Positions 33,492-41,971 of a DNA stretch of 55,858 nt are shown in pieces. Location: the NCBI GenBank assembly GCA_028293725.1, contig JAQGOE010000123.1, positions 1 through 55,858 of the forward strand, read 5' to 3'. The stretch's first letter is position 1. The number at the start of each line of letters is the position of its first letter. Source of the DNA: Gammaproteobacteria bacterium (lineage in GTDB: Bacteria > Pseudomonadota > Gammaproteobacteria > Steroidobacterales > Steroidobacteraceae). A model generated the notes under the pieces. That model saw only the letters and a list, made by a program, of their open reading frames with translations, was not told the origin of the DNA and made no database searches. Both the position numbers and the translations under genes were made by a program.

Positions 33492-35009
33492 TCACGCGCC
33501 GAACCAAGCCTTGACCCGCTCCCGGGCCGGCGCGTCGAGGTGCAATCCCAGTTTCGAGCGGCGCCACAAGGCATCGTCTCCCGTGCGCGCCCATTCCTCG
33601 GACCGCATGAGATTCAACTCAGCTTCGTAAACCCCCGGTGCGATCTCAGCGCCGAGGTCGCTCAACTGCCGCGCCGTGCCGAGTATCCGCTCGACCCGCG
33701 TCCCGTACGAACGGCAGAGTCTGCGAATCAACGCCGGCGGTGCATAGGCATGGTTCCGCGCCGTTTCCGCCGTAAACGCGTCGAGGTCGCCCCGTGGAAT
33801 ATCTCCTCCCGGAAGTATGGCGCCCCGGGTCCACGGCCGCGAGGAAACTTCCAACACCGGTAGGAGTTTGGAGAGCGCGTGCTCGGCCAGCTTGCGATAG
33901 GTGGTCAGCTTCCCACCGAAAATCGACAGGAGCGGGGCCTGCCCCGCAGCGGCATCGAGGTCGAAAACATAGTCGCGGGTTACCGTCGAGGCACTGACCC
34001 CGCCGTCATCGTGAAGAGGTCGCACCCCCGAGTAATTCCACACCACATCTTTCGGAGTTACCGGCGTCTTGAGATATCCCGATATGAGCCCGCAAAGATA
34101 GCTCACCTCGGTTCCATCAACGTGCACGTTCGTTGGATCGCCCGAGAATGGAATATCGGTCGTCCCGATGAGCGTGAAGTCATCTTCGTACGGAATCGCG
34201 AAAACCACACGACCATCGGCGTTCTGCAGAGTGTAGGCCTGCGGACCTTCATAGAGCCGGCGGACGATAATATGACTGCCCTTGACGAGCCGCAGCGACG
34301 TATGCCGGTGCGCTCCCGCCGCGCGCAAAATATCTTCCACCCAGGGACCGGCCGCGTTCACGAGTGCGCGCGCGCTCACCGTGCGCCGCTCACCGGTGCG
34401 TGAAGTGATATCGACGAGCCATAGAGTACCCTCGCGGCGTGCCGCTGTGAGTGCCCAACCGGGCTCGATCTGCGCGCCCCGCTGCTGCGCGTCGATCGCA
34501 TTCACCACGACGAGACGGGCGTCATCGGCCCAACAGTCCGAGTATTCGAACCCAAGTCGGTAGCTGTCGGCGAGAGGCGCGAAAACCGGTTGGCGGTCGC
34601 GACGCACCGTACGGGTCGCGGGAAGTCGCTTCCGTCCACCAATATGGTCGTAAAGAAACAAGCCGAGGCGCAGTAGCCAGGGAGGCCGCAGCCCATCATG
34701 CACAGGCAACACGAACCTCAGCGGCCGGATGATGTATGGAGCAGCCGCGAGCAACACCTCGCGCTCCGCCAGGCTCTCGTGCACGAGGCGAAACTCGTAC
34801 TGCTCGAGGTAGCGCAAACCGCCGTGGATGAGTTTTGACGACGCCGACGACGTCGCCCCGGCCAGATCGCCGCGCTCCACCAGCAGCACGGAAAGACCAC
34901 GACCGGCGGCATCCCGGGCGATTCCGACGCCGTTGATACCGCCACCTACAACCAGCAGATCCACCGGTGGTACGGCGCCCTCCCAGGCCGCCACCTTAGT
35001 GGTAGACAT
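33492..35009 (-). CDS. glpD: FAD-dependent glycerol-3-phosphate dehydrogenase
   Basis: 505 residues from the ATG at 35009; a TTG at 35018 would add three. An N-terminal FAD-binding motif (LLVVGGGINGVGIARDAAGRG) is followed by SSASSKLIHGGLRYLE, YDHIGG and the C-terminal GlpD cap. It is the membrane-associated aerobic enzyme that oxidises glycerol-3-phosphate to dihydroxyacetone phosphate and feeds electrons to quinone. The gene converges with glpK, 53 nt between stops, and is divergent from a GntR-type regulator gene. Confidence 0.96.
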   Translation of the reverse strand: MSTTKVAAWEGAVPPVDLLVVGGGINGVGIARDAAGRGLSVLLVERGDLAGATSSASSKLIHGGLRYLEQYEFRLVHESLAEREVLLAAAPYIIRPLRFVLPVHDGLRPPWLLRLGLFLYDHIGGRKRLPATRTVRRDRQPVFAPLADSYRLGFEYSDCWADDARLVVVNAIDAQQRGAQIEPGWALTAARREGTLWLVDITSRTGERRTVSARALVNAAGPWVEDILRAAGAHRHTSLRLVKGSHIIVRRLYEGPQAYTLQNADGRVVFAIPYEDDFTLIGTTDIPFSGDPTNVHVDGTEVSYLCGLISGYLKTPVTPKDVVWNYSGVRPLHDDGGVSASTVTRDYVFDLDAAAGQAPLLSIFGGKLTTYRKLAEHALSKLLPVLEVSSRPWTRGAILPGGDIPRGDLDAFTAETARNHAYAPPALIRRLCRSYGTRVERILGTARQLSDLGAEIAPGVYEAELNLMRSEEWARTGDDALWRRSKLGLHLDAPARERVKAWFGA

Positions 35010-35165
35010 ACTCAGCAACCGTCACATTCTCCCCGTCGGGCGGACATATCCCCCGCTATGGTTCAACAGCATACCGCGCCCAACGTGGCGTGTCCGACAC
35101 ACCCATCGCCGTTTGATTTCGGTTACATTCTATTTCGGCACTCCAGAACCTGTGAGAACTCAAAC

Positions 35166-35885
35166 GTGACGGACACGCCGGGCTATCGGCCGCTTTACAG
35201 GCAGGTCTACGACATCATGGTGCGCAAGGTTGCGCAGGGGGTCTGGCGTCCCGGTACCTCCCTACCGAGCGAGCAGAGCCTCGCCCGTGAGATGGGCGTA
35301 AGCCAGGGAACAATGCGCAAGGTCTTGGATGCACTGACCGCTGAAAACCTGCTGGAGCGCCGCCAAGGTAAGGGCACATTCATCGCGGAGAACACCCAGG
35401 AGCGCACGCTCTTCCGGTTTTTCCGCATCGCCCGCCCCGGGGGCAAGCGCATGACACCCGAGCGAGTCGATGAGACCGTAAAAGTGCGGGCCTCGCGAGC
35501 CGCCGAGCGGGCGAAGCTCGGACTACCCGCCGGCGGACGTGTGGTTGAGATCAACCGTACGCGGCACATCGAGAAAACTCCCGCCATCCGCGAGTTGATC
35601 GTGCTGCCCGCGACCTTGTTTCCCGGAATCGAGAAACGCCCCGCCCTGCCGAACAGCCTGTATTCGCTGTATCAGTCGGACTACGGCATCAATATTGTCG
35701 CAGCGCATGAAGAACTGAGCGCGCAGCTGGCGACCGCCGAAGACCAGGACATCCTCGACATTCCGAAGGGCGGCCCGATCATGGTCATCGAGCGCCTCGC
35801 CGTCTCCTTACAAGAGCAGAAAGTCGAATGGCGTGTCAGCCGGGTCCGCAGTGGCGACCTCGTTTATGCCGTAACGCTCAACTGA
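35166..35885 (+). CDS. GntR/HutC-type transcriptional regulator with UTRA domain
   Basis: 239 residues from a GTG at 35166; a longer frame to 35058 lacks a plausible start. The N-terminal winged helix is typical: YRPLYRQVYDIMVRKVAQG, then PGTSLPSEQSLAREMGVSQGT, ALTAENLLERRQGKGTFI. The C-terminal part is a chorismate-lyase-like UTRA effector domain (about 85-239). Such regulators usually repress a local catabolic operon until a sugar or acid derivative binds. Candidates are the divergent lactonase/UxaA unit beside it, which has a palindrome between its starts, or glpD; the former fits better. Confidence 0.9.
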   Translation: MTDTPGYRPLYRQVYDIMVRKVAQGVWRPGTSLPSEQSLAREMGVSQGTMRKVLDALTAENLLERRQGKGTFIAENTQERTLFRFFRIARPGGKRMTPERVDETVKVRASRAAERAKLGLPAGGRVVEINRTRHIEKTPAIRELIVLPATLFPGIEKRPALPNSLYSLYQSDYGINIVAAHEELSAQLATAEDQDILDIPKGGPIMVIERLAVSLQEQKVEWRVSRVRSGDLVYAVTLN

Positions 35886-35901
35886 GGCGCGCGACACACA
35901 C

Positions 35902-36768
35902 TTACGCCTCGGGATCGAACAGCGTACCCGGCACGCCCGGAACGTCGACCGGCATAGCGTAGAGGCCGCCGCCCGGCCCGCCGCTCTTGTCACGAGCCGT
36001 CGTGACAAACAAGGTTTTCATGTCGGCTCCGCCGAACGCGGGCATCGTCGTGTTGAGCGCGGGAACGTGATAGTCGGCCATGACCTTGCCGTCCGGGTCA
36101 TACCGGCGAATCCGAGAGCCCTCATACATCGAGCTCCAATAACAACCCTCGACATCCATCGCGGCTCCATCAGGGCGGCCGCGATCCGTAGTGGTCGGCT
36201 CGATGCGAGCAAACACGCGGCGGTTCGTGGCGACACCGGTGTCAGGATCGTAGTCGAAACAATAGATGACGAAGCGTGGAGTATCCGAAAAATAGAGGGT
36301 GCGGCCGTCGGGAGAAAATGCCAGTCCGTTGGAGGTCATCACGCCGTCCATCAGTTGCGCCACACCGCGCCGGTCATATCGGTAAAGCCCGGCGCGCCCC
36401 CCGGCCTTCGGCTCATCGAGCGTGCCGGCGAGGTAGCGCCCCCGCGGATCGACGCGTCCGTCGTTGAACCGGTTGGTGGCCGCATTTTCCGGATTGTCGG
36501 CCAGCTTGCGCTGCTTGCGCGCCGCTGAATCCAACAGCCAGATTCCCGAGCGCAGACCCGCGACATAGCCGCCGCCCCGCGCCGGCGCCACGCAGCCGAT
36601 GTCCTCGTCCACCACATCGACCTCATGCCGCTGCGAGCCGGGCTCGAAGCGATGCAGGCGCCGGCCCGTGATATCGACAAACACCAGCAGCCCGGCATCC
36701 GCCCACCACACGGGCGACTCGCCGAGCGCGCATTGCGCATCCAGCACGAGCGTGAATGCGGCACTCAT
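35902..36768 (-). CDS. SMP-30/gluconolactonase family lactonase
   Basis: 288 residues forming a six-bladed propeller. Metal-site landmarks are visible: Glu in LGESPVWW, the Asn of NRFNDGRVDPRGRYLAGT, MTSNGLAFSPDGRTLYFSDT and the Asp of GRPDGAAMDVEG. Members hydrolyse aldonolactones with Ca or Zn. It is divergent from an UxaA-type dehydratase/lyase pair and next to a GntR regulator, an arrangement usual for sugar-acid pathways (lactone to acid to dehydrated product). Confidence 0.9.
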   Translation of the reverse strand: MSAAFTLVLDAQCALGESPVWWADAGLLVFVDITGRRLHRFEPGSQRHEVDVVDEDIGCVAPARGGGYVAGLRSGIWLLDSAARKQRKLADNPENAATNRFNDGRVDPRGRYLAGTLDEPKAGGRAGLYRYDRRGVAQLMDGVMTSNGLAFSPDGRTLYFSDTPRFVIYCFDYDPDTGVATNRRVFARIEPTTTDRGRPDGAAMDVEGCYWSSMYEGSRIRRYDPDGKVMADYHVPALNTTMPAFGGADMKTLFVTTARDKSGGPGGGLYAMPVDVPGVPGTLFDPEA

Positions 36769-36811
36769 CGCGACCCCGCTTGGGGCTTGTATCGTCCGTT
36801 TCGATCTGTAA

Positions 36812-36830
36812 TCTTATATCTTATAGAAGA
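36812..36830. promoter_or_regulatory. Imperfect palindrome, candidate operator between divergent lactonase and UxaA genes
   Basis: 19 bp centred at 36821 (TCTTATATCTTATAGAAGA) with seven of nine base pairs symmetric. It is in an AT-rich island in the 86-nt space between the lactonase start and the small UxaA gene start, a good place for control of both. The GntR/UTRA protein encoded at 35166 is the obvious candidate; no experimental motif was compared. Confidence 0.4.
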
Positions 36831-36854
36831 CATCTGTTTCTGAAGCTCGAGCTC

Positions 36855-37157
36855 ATGACCAATATTCCACATGCGGCACCGCACCTTCTAGTACACGATC
36901 ACCGCGACAACGTCGGGGTCGTGGTGGTCGAGAATCTCGCCGCCGGTACCGATCTCCTGTGCGTGGTGACCGAGGATAACAGCGAGTTGCACGCCGTAAA
37001 CAACCAGGACGTGCCGATCGGCCACAAGGTCGCGCTACGGGACCTCGCAGTCGGCGCAACGGTCATCAAATACGGCCAGGACATAGGTCGCGTCGTCGCT
37101 CCCATCCGCAAGGGCGATCTCGTTCACACCCACAACCTCAAGACCAAGCGCTGGTGA
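36855..37157 (+). CDS. UxaA family small subunit (SAF domain)
   Basis: 100 residues from the ATG at 36855; the longer frame starting at 36756 overlaps the divergent gene. It is an SAF domain, the N-terminal part of altronate/galactarate dehydratases that is encoded separately here: [27 protein letters not shown], then [22 protein letters not shown] with the conserved His near the end. It should pair with the large subunit whose gene starts 4 nt later. Similar two-gene sets encode altronate-type dehydratases or (2R)-sulfolactate sulfo-lyase (SuyA). Confidence 0.88.
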   Translation: MTNIPHAAPHLLVHDHRDNVGVVVVENLAAGTDLLCVVTEDNSELHAVNNQDVPIGHKVALRDLAVGATVIKYGQDIGRVVAPIRKGDLVHTHNLKTKRW

Positions 37158-37161
37158 GGTC

Positions 37162-38337
37162 ATGAATCTTTCGAACCGGACCATCTGGGGCTATCGCCGC
37201 GAAAACGGACGCGTCGGCGTGCGCAACTATGTCGCCATCCTGCCTCTCGACGATATCTCCAATGCAGCCTGCGAAGCCGTGGCCGCGCATATACAGGGAA
37301 CCATCGCCCTGCCACACGCCTATGGCCGCCTGCAGTTCGGAGAAGACCTGGAGCTGCACTTCCGCACCATGATCGGCACCGGCGCGAATCCCAACGTCGC
37401 CGCCTGTGTGGTCATCGGCATCGAGCCACTTTGGACGCAGCAAGTGGTCGACGGCATTGCCAGAACCGGCAAGCCGGTAGCGGGCTTCTCCATCGAGGGC
37501 AACGGTGACATCGCGACCGTAGCGGCCGCGTCGCGCAAAGCCAAGGAATTCGTTCATTTCGCGACTGGAAAAGTACGCGAAGAGTGCCCGCTGACGGACG
37601 TGTGGGTCGCCGCCAAGTGCGGTGAGAGCGACACGACGACTGGCCTCGCCTCCTGTCCCACCGTAGGGAACATGTACGACAAGCTGGTTCCACTGGGGCT
37701 GTACGGTTGTTTTGGCGAAACCTCGGAACTCACTGGAGCCGAGCACCTGGCCGCCGCGCGCGCCATATCGCCGGAGATCTCCGCCAAGTTCATGCGAACC
37801 TGGTCCGCTTACCAGAAAGACGTGATCGAAGCTCACAAGACCTCGGACCTCTCCGACAGTCAGCCCACGAAGGGCAACATCGCCGGTGGCCTCACCACCA
37901 TCGAAGAGAAAGCCCTGGGCAATCTCGAGAAGATCGGTAAGAGAATCCAATTCATCGACGTGCTGGAACCCGCCGAGGCACCGGCGCGCGGCGCGGGTCT
38001 CTACTTCATGGATACGTCGTCGGCCGCGGCCGAGTGCTGCACGCTCCAGGCCGCCGCGGGCTATGTCATTCACTGCTTCCCGACGGGACAGGGCAACGTG
38101 ATCGGCAACCCGATCATGCCGGTCATCAAGATCAGCGGAAATCCCCGCACGGTCCGTGTCATGAGCGAGCATATCGATGTCGATGTATCCGGCATCGTGC
38201 GGCGCGAAATGACGATCGATCAGGCGGGCGACCTCATGATCGACAGCATCGCGTCTACCGCGAATGGGCGATTCACCGCCGCGGAAGCACTCGGCCATCG
38301 CGAATTCGTGATGACCAAGCTATACCGAAGCGCCTGA
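37162..38337 (+). CDS. UxaA family large subunit (altronate dehydratase or sulfolactate sulfo-lyase type)
   Basis: 391 residues, typical of the separated C-terminal catalytic part of UxaA ([62 protein letters not shown] with SCPTVGNM, and the C-terminal [21 protein letters not shown] split over two strands). Conserved Cys and His residues suggest the usual iron-dependent active site. Family members eliminate water or sulfite from a hydroxy acid. The lactonase next door favours a sugar-acid dehydratase; the sulfate-exporter-like gene that follows favours a sulfo-lyase. I cannot decide from sequence. Confidence 0.87.
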   Translation: MNLSNRTIWGYRRENGRVGVRNYVAILPLDDISNAACEAVAAHIQGTIALPHAYGRLQFGEDLELHFRTMIGTGANPNVAACVVIGIEPLWTQQVVDGIARTGKPVAGFSIEGNGDIATVAAASRKAKEFVHFATGKVREECPLTDVWVAAKCGESDTTTGLASCPTVGNMYDKLVPLGLYGCFGETSELTGAEHLAAARAISPEISAKFMRTWSAYQKDVIEAHKTSDLSDSQPTKGNIAGGLTTIEEKALGNLEKIGKRIQFIDVLEPAEAPARGAGLYFMDTSSAAAECCTLQAAAGYVIHCFPTGQGNVIGNPIMPVIKISGNPRTVRVMSEHIDVDVSGIVRREMTIDQAGDLMIDSIASTANGRFTAAEALGHREFVMTKLYRSA

Positions 38338-38404
38338 CGGGGTGGCTATCGGCGCGACCGGACCCTAAACTGACAGTCCTGACTTTCTTCACCGACGTGG
38401 GTGC

Positions 38405-39448
38405 ATGACCCAGCTCGAGGCGCTACCCGACTCCCGCTTAAAAGCTCTCTGGGCCTCCGGCCGAATCGCAACGCCCGGTCTCGCGGCGACGATTGTCGTG
38501 GCACTCGCCTCCACCTATCTTTCCGATCACTACCGCGCGCCCCCGGTCATTTTCGCCCTGCTACTCGGCATGGCGCTCAACACCCTATCGGCCGAGCCGC
38601 GCTATCGCCCCGGCATCGATCTCTCCGCCCGGGTCTTACTTCGAATCAGCGTCGCGCTGCTGGGATTACGCATCACCTTCGCGCAGGTCGGCCAGCTGGG
38701 CTGGTCGACGGCAGCGATGGTGTTGGTCACGGTGCCGGCGACCATCGGCTTCGGGATACTGATGGCCCGCGCGTTGAAGCTCGACAGCCGTTTCGGCGTG
38801 CTCTCCGGGGGCGCTGTTGGAATCTGTGGCGCCTCGGCGGCCATGGCGATCGCCGTGGCGTGGCCCCGCAAAGATACGGAGCGCGATACCGTAGTCGTGA
38901 TTGCCTGTATCACCACTTACAGCACGATCGCGATGATCCTGTATCCGGCGCTGCTGGGGCATCTGACTCTCGATGCAACACAGACCGGTCGCATCCTGGG
39001 CGGCTCGATTCACGATGTCGCGCAAGTCATCGCTGCCGGTTACGCATCCTCGCAACGCGCGGGCGATGCAGCCACGATCGTCAAGCTCATGCGTGTCGCA
39101 ATGCTATTGCCCGTGGTGCTCACCATTACCGTGAAGACCGCGGAACGGCTGAAGATAGCCGCGGCGGGTGACAAAACGGCCTTGGGCAAAGTCTCCCTGA
39201 TACCGGGATTTCTCGTCGCCTTCGTTGTGCTGACCGCCCTGAACGGCTTCAGCCTGGTGCCGCCGTCGCTGGCGGCAGCTCTCGCGGATGTCTCGAAATG
39301 GTTGTTGGTGGTCGCCGTCGCCGCTCTGGGCATGAAGACCAACGCCCGCGATCTCGTCGCCGTAGGCCGCGCCTCGCTGCTACTCATCGCAGCCGAAACG
39401 CTGTTTCTGGGGCTGGGCGTCGTGGGGTGGGTTACTCTATCGGGATGA
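38405..39448 (+). CDS. YeiH family putative sulfate exporter
   Basis: 347 residues with about ten hydrophobic helices. Family motifs include PPVIFALLLGMALN, LLRISVALLGLRITFAQVG, GGAVGICGASAAMAIA, ITTYSTIAMILYPAL, GGSIHDVAQVIAAG and an LGMKTNARDL end. These match the UPF0324/YeiH inner-membrane family, predicted to export sulfate or sulfite but little studied. The gene is 67 nt after the UxaA large subunit on the same strand, so it may export a product of that enzyme. Confidence 0.9.
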   Translation: MTQLEALPDSRLKALWASGRIATPGLAATIVVALASTYLSDHYRAPPVIFALLLGMALNTLSAEPRYRPGIDLSARVLLRISVALLGLRITFAQVGQLGWSTAAMVLVTVPATIGFGILMARALKLDSRFGVLSGGAVGICGASAAMAIAVAWPRKDTERDTVVVIACITTYSTIAMILYPALLGHLTLDATQTGRILGGSIHDVAQVIAAGYASSQRAGDAATIVKLMRVAMLLPVVLTITVKTAERLKIAAAGDKTALGKVSLIPGFLVAFVVLTALNGFSLVPPSLAAALADVSKWLLVVAVAALGMKTNARDLVAVGRASLLLIAAETLFLGLGVVGWVTLSG

Positions 39449-39467
39449 GGCTGAGGCGCCAGATCCC

Positions 39468-40091
39468 ATGTACAACCCCCCCCATTTCACGAGCACCGAC
39501 CCGACCTGGCTGGACTGGCTCGCCGAGCATCATCCGTTCGGCACGCTCGTGTCACAGGTCGAGGACGCTCCGTTCGCATCACACCTGCCCGTCCTTTATA
39601 AACGTACCGACGGGGAAGTCACGCTGACCGGGCACTGGGCACGACCCAATCCGCAGTGGCGCGAGATCGAAACCCAGCGGCCCCTATTCCTTTTTCAAGG
39701 ACCGCACGCTTACATCTCGCCGCGTTGGTACGCGGATACGCCGAAACAGGTCCCGACCTGGAATTACATTGCCGCGCACGTCTACGGCACGATTCGCCTG
39801 ATTCAAGAAGGCCCCGAGTTGGAGCAGATCGTCGTCTCGCTGGCCGAGAAGTTCGAGTCGGGAGCAACGACGCCGTGGTCCCTCGCGAATTCCGATCCGG
39901 CGAATCGCGCCCGCCTGCGGGGCATCGTCGGCTTCGAGCTGCGCTCGACGTCAGTACAGGTGAAACTCAAACTCAACCAGAATCATCCCGTCGCCAACGT
40001 CGCCGGCGTCATCGCGGGGCTGCATGGCACCGGTTCGGAAGAGGCTGCCGCGGTCGCCGCTCTGATGCAGAAAGAGCTCGATAAAAGATAG
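39468..40091 (+). CDS. PaiB-like FMN-binding protein
   Basis: 207 residues with a split-barrel flavin fold. Hallmarks are the start MYNPPHF, the FGTLVS and ASHLPVLY strands, GHWARPNPQW, PLFLFQGPHAYISPRWYAD, PTWNYIAAHVYG and the end KLKLNQNHP. The family is called FMN-binding negative transcriptional regulator after Bacillus PaiB, but most members are small flavin- or haem-binding proteins without a proven regulatory role. It begins 20 nt after the exporter gene. Confidence 0.9.
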   Translation: MYNPPHFTSTDPTWLDWLAEHHPFGTLVSQVEDAPFASHLPVLYKRTDGEVTLTGHWARPNPQWREIETQRPLFLFQGPHAYISPRWYADTPKQVPTWNYIAAHVYGTIRLIQEGPELEQIVVSLAEKFESGATTPWSLANSDPANRARLRGIVGFELRSTSVQVKLKLNQNHPVANVAGVIAGLHGTGSEEAAAVAALMQKELDKR

Positions 40092-40107
40092 CCGCTGCGG
40101 AGACTCC

Positions 40108-41214
40108 ATGGAGACTAACGATACGCGGACGCGAGCCGAGACTGCCGTTGAATGGGAGCAGTTCTGCGAGCGTCTGAAGGAAGCCGGACAGATCCTGCTG
40201 CGGCCGGAGACTCCCACGAGAGAGCTCGATCGCGCGGAGGGCCTGCGCTACCTGGCCCGGCTGACGCGCCTCGGCCTCGACCTGTGTTTCGAGCATGCCG
40301 ATGTGGATTTCCCAACGTTCCTGAACGCGTGGAATGCGACCACGAAGGCCGGCTCAGATAATCCGGACAACCTCTATCTCAACGCCAGCGTCGCGGGCGA
40401 CCGCGAGTATCGATTACGCGGCCATCGGGGCACGGCGCCGCGCCTACGTTTCAGCACCTTCGCCAATCGCTATGGGACCGAAGGAAAGATGGCTCAGACC
40501 GGCAGCCTGCGCGCGGGCGACATGACCTTTGCGTCCGACGGGACGTTCGAAGTGACCGTGAGTCGCGACCCTCGCCCCGGCAACTGGCTGGCGCTCGCCG
40601 CCGATTCGAGCTTGCTGACCGTTCGGCAGAATTTCGCTGATCGTCGCCGCGAGATGCCTGCAACGGTCACCATCGAGCGGATTGGCGGTCCCGCGACTCC
40701 CAGGCGGCTGTCCACCCAACGCGCTCACCGGGCCCTAGCAGGGGCGACCTCATTCATAGCGCGTGTCACGGGGCGCTACGCCGAGTGGGCGCAATGGTTC
40801 CAGGCACAACCCAACAAGCTGCACGCCCAGGACACCACCCCCTTCCACGAGGAAGGCGGTGACCCCAACACCAGCTATATGCATGGCTTTTGGTCGATCG
40901 GCGCCGACGAGGCGCTCGTCATCGAGACGCCGGTCCCAACCTGCGACGTGTGGAACTTCCAGCTCAGCAACTACTGGATGGAGTCACTCGATTACCGTTA
41001 CTACCCGGTGTGCGTGAACAAACACGGTGCGAGCTACAATCCCGACGGCTCTCTTACCCTGGTCGTTGCTTCGCAGGATCCCGGTGCGCGAAACTTTCTA
41101 TCTACGGCGGGGCACCGCTGCGGGATGATGATTTTCCGCTGGACGCGCGCGGAATCGTATCCCGTTCCCACCTGCCGGGTGGTAAAGCTCGCTATCCTTT
41201 CAACCAACAGTTAA
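40108..41214 (+). CDS. DUF1214 domain-containing protein
   Basis: 368 residues without an obvious signal peptide. The C-terminal third (about 260-360) has the DUF1214 pattern: GFWSIGADEALVIETPVP, the WNFQLSNYWMESLDY strand, VNKHGASYNPDGSLTLVVA and CGMMIFRWTR. The N-terminal half has no domain I recognise (YLARLTRLGLDL, NPDNLYLNASV). Proteins with this architecture are common in mycobacteria and sphingomonads near SDRs and sterol or aromatic pathways, with no known activity. Its end overlaps the convergent SDR gene by 15 nt. Confidence 0.82.
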   Translation: METNDTRTRAETAVEWEQFCERLKEAGQILLRPETPTRELDRAEGLRYLARLTRLGLDLCFEHADVDFPTFLNAWNATTKAGSDNPDNLYLNASVAGDREYRLRGHRGTAPRLRFSTFANRYGTEGKMAQTGSLRAGDMTFASDGTFEVTVSRDPRPGNWLALAADSSLLTVRQNFADRRREMPATVTIERIGGPATPRRLSTQRAHRALAGATSFIARVTGRYAEWAQWFQAQPNKLHAQDTTPFHEEGGDPNTSYMHGFWSIGADEALVIETPVPTCDVWNFQLSNYWMESLDYRYYPVCVNKHGASYNPDGSLTLVVASQDPGARNFLSTAGHRCGMMIFRWTRAESYPVPTCRVVKLAILSTNS

Positions 41215-41967
41215 CCCACCGTCCACGACGAGTGTATGCCCGGTAATGTAAGAGGCGGCGTCCGAGCACAGCCAGAGTATGGCCTGGGCGGCCTCCTCCG
41301 GCGCGGAGATTCGGCCCATAGGCACGGCATCCGCAATCACCGACAAGTCGATATGACCCCCGACCATCCGGTGCAGAAGCCCCGTATTCGCAGGCCCTGG
41401 CGCCACGGCATTGACGCGGATGTTGGATTTAGCGAGCTCCAGCGCCGTCGCCTTGGTTAGTCCAACAACACCATGCTTGCTCGCGGTGTAGACCGCAACG
41501 TTGGCGATGCCGGTGACTCCGGCACTCGAGGCCGTGTTCACGATGGCGCCGCCACCGTGAGCCAACATGTGCGGAATCTCGTACTTGAGGCCGAGCCAGA
41601 TGCCCTTGAGATTCACGCTGATGATGCGGTCGAATTCTGACTCCTGCAGCTCGTGCACCGGCCCGTATTTTCCCTCTACGCCGGCATTGTTGACGGCTAC
41701 ATGAATACGGCCGAAGCGCTCGGCCGCCTGCTCCACAACCAACTTTACCTCGCTCTCGCGAGTGACGTCCGCCTCCACGAACATCGCGTCGACACCCAAC
41801 CGATGCGCCTCGGCCTCAACGTCCTTGCCCTCGGCGGCGCCCAGACCAACGATGAAAACGTTCGCTCCCGCTGCAGCGAAACCCAGGGCGGCGGAGCGCC
41901 CTATGCCGGTAGTAGCGCCGATCACGAGTGCGGTGCGCCCCGCGAAGGATTGTTGTGTCGCTGTCAT
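41200..41967 (-). CDS. Short-chain dehydrogenase/reductase
   Basis: 255 residues from the ATG at 41967, 4 nt after the amidohydrolase stop; the frame to 42003 overlaps that gene. Classical SDR with the dinucleotide site GATTGIG (19-ish), NNAG at 93-96, Asn119, Ser147, Tyr160 and Lys164 (YTASK) and the PG motif after RVNAVAPGPANT. It should be an NAD(P)-dependent alcohol/ketone oxidoreductase. The terminus ITGHTLVVDGGLTVG is standard. The substrate is unknown; it is co-transcribed with the amidohydrolase. Confidence 0.93.
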   Translation of the reverse strand: MTATQQSFAGRTALVIGATTGIGRSAALGFAAAGANVFIVGLGAAEGKDVEAEAHRLGVDAMFVEADVTRESEVKLVVEQAAERFGRIHVAVNNAGVEGKYGPVHELQESEFDRIISVNLKGIWLGLKYEIPHMLAHGGGAIVNTASSAGVTGIANVAVYTASKHGVVGLTKATALELAKSNIRVNAVAPGPANTGLLHRMVGGHIDLSVIADAVPMGRISAPEEAAQAILWLCSDAASYITGHTLVVDGGLTVG

Positions 41968-41971
41968 GGCA

